Position numbers and translations under genes: made by a program. From Agroathelia rolfsii (Eukaryota; Basidiomycota; Agaricomycetes; Amylocorticiales; Amylocorticiaceae), in contig JABRWF010000001.1 in the NCBI GenBank assembly GCA_018343915.1, positions 62,001-126,000 of the forward strand: 64,000 bases of DNA, read 5' to 3'. Shown piece by piece: positions 59,608 to 64,000 of the stretch (position 1 is its first letter; every line of letters begins with the position of its first letter). The notes under the pieces were generated by a model. That model saw nothing but the letters and a program-made list of their open reading frames with translations. It ran no database searches and was not told where the DNA came from.

Positions 59608-60080
59608 ACCTTGTTTCTTTTGCAATATTATGCATATAGCTCAAGATGTAGCCTATAGCGGAATACTTATTCCACTCACTTTCAATATCTCCTTCGCCTG
59701 TAACAATCTCAAAATCTCATCAAGGATGACCTTCATTATGACAGATCTGTATCTTTGTGATATGAGAACCGTGTTAAGAGAATCATATGGAGTAAGCTTG
59801 TTCATGCCCTGGTAGTCGAGGCATGGCATGCCAGCCAAAGACGATCGATGCTGTAGTACACGAAGCGTGCATTTGGGCCAATATGATTCGATGGATACGC
59901 CTCGTAACGTTCAAATATTCCCAAGTCTGGAGAGGCTGCAAAATGGATTATCTATGATATTGGATCGGATATATTTCGAAAGGTGAATCGAAAAGTGGAA
60001 ATTACAAACACATCACCACAAGGAAAGCTCCAATGATAATTAAAATGCGTGAAAATTAAATAGAAAGGCCTATGCAAACT
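59608..60080. other. Spacer between convergent genes
   Basis: AT-rich sequence with short ORFs that show no conserved pattern. No RNA gene is recognised. Confidence 0.55.
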
Positions 60081-60521
60081 TCATTGTGCTGGATCATGCA
60101 ATACGGCGAGCAAGAATCTCTCGTCTTTCGAGGTATCATGGATCAGCGAGGGTATAAATACCAAGACAGTCTGGCTGACCTGGAGATATCATGATTTCAT
60201 GTCGTTTGGTTCTGATTCTCAAGAATTTGATTTCATCCTAGTTGATAACAAAAACAGTTATCTGGTACACTTGTACGTCTCGCCCATATGTTGAACACTT
60301 ACTGCATCACCTTCTCCTGAGTGCAGCTCATCCAGTCCCCCACGTACACTTTCAACAATCCTAGCTATCACTGTAGCGTATTTCTTCCCTTGGTCTCCCT
60401 CGAAGACTGAACCTGAACTTCGTATAATACTGAGCGGAGGAGAGCGCGACATAAGGAGGTAACCCAGCACAGATCGAGGAGAAGTCAGTAGAGCTAGTGT
60501 TTGTTCGAGCTCGGAAGACAT
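60081..60521 (-). CDS. Dynein light chain, Roadblock/LC7 type
   Basis: About 107 residues over three exons. MSSELEQTLALLTSPRSVLG and YLLMSRSPPLSIIRSSG form the first strand-helix. GKKYATVIARIVESVRGGLD follows, then across an intron DEIKFLRIRTKRHEIMISPD, and a last exon ERFLLAVLHDPAQ. Order and spacing match DYNLRB1 (conserved FLRIRSKKHEIM and final strand). Roadblock dimers bind the dynein intermediate chain. Ragulator-type roadblock proteins share the fold, but the FLRIRTKRHEIM block favours dynein. Divergent from delta-COP. Confidence 0.88.
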
Positions 60522-60639
60522 TGTCTTGCTATAGTGCTATCCCAGATAAGGGTATCAGGGAACCAGGGTATTATATCCAGGTGGTGGTAAGGTTGCAGTT
60601 GTAGGTCCATATCCCAGTAGCTGCCCTAACGGTCTCCGA

Positions 60640-60647
60640 TCACGTGA
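60640..60647. promoter_or_regulatory. TCACGTGA palindrome in Roadblock / delta-COP promoter
   Basis: A perfect octamer 119 bp upstream of the Roadblock start and 95 bp upstream of the delta-COP start, in a 220-bp bidirectional promoter. It is the same octamer as at 3802-3809. Confidence 0.45.
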
Positions 60648-60741
60648 TGATGTACCCCGATTAGGAAATGACTGTTCCCTAATCGACAATTATCATTGCA
60701 GCCTCCGAGTCCTCCACGTCGACGACAAACTTATCTACAAA

Positions 60742-62749
60742 ATGGTTTGTGCGCCTGCTATAAGTCCTGTGATGATGTATCCTTACCATAATATAGGTTG
60801 TACTTGCTGCTTCGATATGCACAAAAGCCGGAAAGCGTATGGCCATGAAATCTACTACCAGCTGCCGTAATTCCTCCAGCTCATACTTGATTTCACAGCG
60901 GTTATATCCCGCCAATTTCGAGACATGACTCGAGCACGTATAGAATCACTCTTGGCATCTTTTCCAAAGCTCATTCCCGCAAATACCCAACACACGACGG
61001 TCGAGACGGCAGATGTGCGATACGTCTATCAGCCACTGGAAGACCTCTATGTGCTACTGATCACAAACCGAGCGTCGAATATACTCCAAGATATTGATAC
61101 CTTGCATCTCATCTCACGCGTTGTCTCCGATCTATGCCGCTCTGCGGATGAGCGCGACATCCTGAAATCCGCGTTTGAGCTGCTTGGAGCGTTTGATGAG
61201 ATCGTCAGCTTGGGATACAGGGAGCAGGTTAACTTGACGCAAGTGCGCAGTGTGCTTGAAATGGAGAGTCATGAAGAGAAGATTCAAGAAATTATCGCAC
61301 GGGTCCGTATATTATGCGTATCTCTCCCAAGTTATTATGGCCAATTGCTTATATATATATTCGAATATCTGCAGAACAAGGAAGCCGAAGCCAAGGAAGA
61401 GCTCAAGCGACGTGCAAAGCAGCTTGAGATGCAGAGGCGTGAGCAGCAGCGTCGTGCGGCCTCTGGCATAGGAAGCTCCGGTATGGGGGGATCGTCTTAT
61501 CTCGGCGGCGGTGTTACTGGGTACAGCCCCGTACCACGCTACGACACTACCGACGTGCCCAGTAGCAGGCCGACTAGCGCAAGCCCTGCTCCAAGCAGTT
61601 TACGCGCCCCAGCCTTCCAGAAGAGTGGAATGAAGCTCGGGAGCAAAAAGACCAAGCAAGCAGAACTTCTTGATGCTTTAGGAGCGGATGGTTTAGCTGC
61701 CGCAGCTGATGAAATAAGCGCACCAGCTACACCCCAAGTTGCAGAAAGTCCTTCCGTACCTGCGACTGGTGTGAAGACCAGCAGAGGCAGTGTTCCCGAC
61801 GTGACACCTGAAAGGTGAGATTCACTATCACTGTATTGCGTGTAGTTCATCTAACTCACCGCCAATCTCCTCAGTATTCATATCGCTACTCGCGAATCAC
61901 TTTCGATTGCGCTTGCGCGTGAGGGTGGCGTCGAGTCGTTTGAACTAAAGGGTGATATGAACCTCACCATCTCTGATCCTTCTCTATCCCATATCAAGCT
62001 TATATTGGCTCCTCCAACAACGGACTGGGGCAACGATCTCCAGATTAAGCAGCACCCGCACATTGCCAAATTTGCATCCGGCAGCAGGGCACGTGTGGTT
62101 GCGCTCAAGGATGCATCGAAATCGTTCCCCGTCGGTCAGAGCCTAGCCGTGCTGCGATGGAGATATGCCGGCAAGGATGAGAGTTATGTGCCACTGTCTA
62201 GTGAGTGCCCAAACACTGAGAACCGCTATGTATGCTTATCATGGCCTGATCTGAATAGTTAATTGTTGGCCTACACCGTCAAAACAAGGCACACTGGATG
62301 TCAACATTGAATATGAGCTAGAGAATGAACACATCACTCTTTATGATGTTGTCATTTCTATTCCTCTTCCGTTCGTCCTTTTCGCTTTTTTCCACCTTGA
62401 ATGAATAGCTTTAATCTCGATTACTAGAACTGGTTCATACCCCACCGTATCTGCACATTCCGGCTCTTGGTCTCTTAATCCCTCCTCGCATTCGCTTGAC
62501 TGGTCCATCCCTATCGTCTCTGCCTCGGATGAAACAACACGCTCGGGCTCAATGGAGTACAGCATCGGTGGAGAAGACCCTGGCTCAGTCTTTCCTGTCC
62601 GCGTCAACTTTACTGCTCAGGGATCCCTCGCAAGCGTCAAGGTAGACACGATAGAGAAGTTGAGTGAGGGCGGTGGGCAGGTACCGGCAGGTGAGGGAGG
62701 TTGGAGCCAGGATGCAATTGTGTCTGTAGATGAGTATCTTGTTGTGTAG
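60742..62749 (+). CDS. RET2: Coatomer subunit delta (delta-COP)
   Basis: COPI adaptor subunit. The ATG stands alone in the first exon (60742-60744). Exon 2 (60797-60836) gives VVLAASICTKAGK and exon 3 begins 60899 (AVISRQFRDMTRARIESLLA), the longin domain typical of delta-COP. It continues TTVETADVRYVYQPLEDLYV, ASNILQDIDTLHLISRVVSD and VRSVLEMESHEEKIQEIIAR. A coiled-coil linker comes next (EAKEELKRRAKQLEMQRREQ), a Gly/Ser-rich stretch (GSSGMGGSSYLGGGVTG), and then the mu-homology domain (ESLSIALAREGGVESFELKG, ILAPPTTDWGNDLQIKQHPH, WSLNPSSHSLDWSIP). It ends VSVDEYLVV at 62749. About 530 residues, as usual. A minus-strand ORF at 60679-60915 is a shadow of these first exons. Confidence 0.95.
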
Positions 62750-63155
62750 TTGACACCTCTACCCTCTGCATCAAAGCAACTTGTATTTTTTTATTACTAA
62801 AAAAGGTATTGGAAGCGCATGTAATACCTCTCTACCTGGATATAGCAATATCATGATACTACATTCACTTCGATGGCATTGAGAAATGGGAAATATCAAA
62901 CGCAATGCTTGGCATGTAGTATAGCATACTCCAGACTTTTGGAAACTCCTCCGTCGATCATTTCGACAATACAGTGTAACTTTTACTTGTAAACCGCGTA
63001 CTCCTCGGTTCTAGGGTATATATGCGTATCAATTTTTTATTTATTTCATCAGTAGATGCGATAGGCATGATCAAGGTTGTAACGATACATAGGGTATCAT
63101 TCAGTGCGATTTATTAAGAATGAACAAGGGGGTGAAATAAATAAATAAATCGAAA
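62750..63155. other. Spacer between convergent genes
   Basis: AT-rich 3' flanking sequence with AAATAAATAAATAAAT near 63137. No gene is seen. Confidence 0.6.
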
Positions 63156-64000
63156 TCAAGGATGGGATGTTGTAGAAGCAACGGCAGCCGGTTGCTCATC
63201 AACAAGGCGCTTCGAGAGAATAAACGGCATTTCAAATGCAGGCATGTCTTGAGCATATCGCAGTGGGCGCCAGGTGCCGACGATGTTCTTTTGTCCAGTC
63301 AGGTAACCAGAGAACAACCAGCGACCCATGTACGCTGCAGCTGGTTCGGGCACACGAACCATGCTAATGAGGCCATCGTAAGGCCGCAAGCGGCCGTAAA
63401 ATGTAAAGTGGTGCCAGGCCATGCCGAAATTGACATCCGTCTGCGCTCAGTTACAAATACGTCAGCCAAGATTTTGATTGATGAAAGTAGATGTGCTGTG
63501 TCATACCTCTCCAGTGAAGACGATGTCGTCAACACCGTTGCACGCGCTGAGGCGTACATCTTGCCAAAATTCCTCCTCACTAGCATCTTCTCCCGCTTGC
63601 GATGAGGAAGAGAGAGGTGAAGGTGACCTATTTCTCGCTGCTTCTCTAGCCGTGGCTCGCTCCTCCTCGTCCAGCATTTGCGCATGTGTACAATACGAAC
63701 ATGTCGCACTGTTATGTGAGTTAGGCACTCCCGGGCGATATGTCTCGTATGTCGTGAGGAGGCAGCCGCTCGCTCGCTCGCGAAACTTGAGTGTTCCCTC
63801 ATGAGGGTCTATATCACGCACGATGCCATGCGCACCATCCTCCTCGGGCAACCATGCGTTGCCGAAGCCGTCATCCACCCCATTCTTCCGGCCCCCAGTA
63901 TTTATACGTAACTGTGGAGACACAGCATGGTGTTCACGGAGGCGTACCTGCATGGGCCAGAGTGCGATACCCATCCCATCGTTCTCGCCAAACGTCGGCG
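63156..64000 (-). CDS. 3' part of an unidentified gene, possibly F-box protein (5' end off window)
   Basis: Three exons are read on the minus strand. The first runs from beyond 64000 to about 63952 (FGENDGMGIALWPMQ) and continues off the window. The second begins LRINTGGRKNGVDDGFG and has CSYCTHAQMLDEEERATARE, DASEEEFWQDVRLSACNGV and DDIVFTGE. The third is TDVNFGMAWHHFTFYGRLRP, YDGLISMVRVP, RWLFSGYLTGQKNIVGTWRP, ending AAVASTTSHP. The pattern HFTFYGRxRxxDGLxxxxR ... FxGYxxGxxxxVGTWR is one I recall from the C-terminal half of fungal F-box proteins, where it follows an N-terminal F-box, but the N-terminus is not in the window. Function is therefore tentative. Confidence 0.55.

Noticed and set aside
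60679..60915. 78-codon minus-strand ORF starting 9 bp from an ORF of delta-COP
   Set aside because: It is antisense to delta-COP exons 2 and 3, which are needed for the conserved N-terminus VVLAASICTKAGK and RQFRDMTRARIE.

Overview
The window is from a basidiomycete nuclear genome, most likely an Agaricomycete. Genes are dense and broken by many 50-70 bp GT-AG introns. The gene set is typical fungal housekeeping (WHI2, KOG1/raptor, dynactin p150, beta- and delta-COP, UTP14, SNF8, a class I HDAC, a U1A-type snRNP protein), together with mushroom-type transposons. No bacterial operon structure, rRNA, tRNA or CRISPR array was seen.

Layout. 1-5.4 kb: a WHI2-like BTB protein (+), polynucleotide kinase/phosphatase (-) and a CRAL-TRIO (SEC14-like) protein (+). 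5.45-6.7 kb: a mobile-element patch with a 139-bp MITE flanked by a perfect GAAT duplication, a 27-bp inverted repeat pair and a decayed two-exon ORF. 6.735-17.498 kb: the outstanding feature, a 10,764-bp transposon-like palindrome. Two 3,855-bp arms, exactly equal in length and essentially identical, flank a 3,054-bp unique loop; the ends read CACTCTGG...CCAGAGTG and a TAT duplication lies on each side. Both arms carry a captured 5' fragment of the ribosome-biogenesis gene KRI1, and the loop carries an unrecognised two-exon gene of about 880 codons. 18.1-23.4 kb: a C2H2 transcription factor, adenosine kinase (-), a dienelactone hydrolase and a 71-aa C2H2 protein (-). 24.1-34.1 kb: KOG1/raptor and dynactin p150Glued in tandem. 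34.4-44.2 kb, all minus strand: a doubtful gene, an NCS1 purine-cytosine permease, beta-COP and PRPP synthetase. 44.5-49.0 kb: a homeodomain factor, a U1A-like protein (-) and a protein methyltransferase. 49.3-52.8 kb: an amidohydrolase convergent with an MFS transporter. 53.5-64 kb: a HOS2-type HDAC with an RG-rich tail, SNF8 (-), UTP14, a Roadblock dynein light chain (-), delta-COP, and the 3' part of an unidentified gene (-) that runs off the window.

Functional links: WHI2 and KOG1 both belong to TORC1 signalling. SEC26 and RET2 are two subunits of the COPI coat. Dynactin p150 and Roadblock both serve dynein. None is adjacent enough to call a cluster. The only pair that looks like a possible metabolic unit is the amidohydrolase with the MFS transporter. 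Exon coordinates were worked out by hand from splice signals and reading frame. The 5' ends of KOG1, the HDAC and the C2H2 factor remain uncertain.
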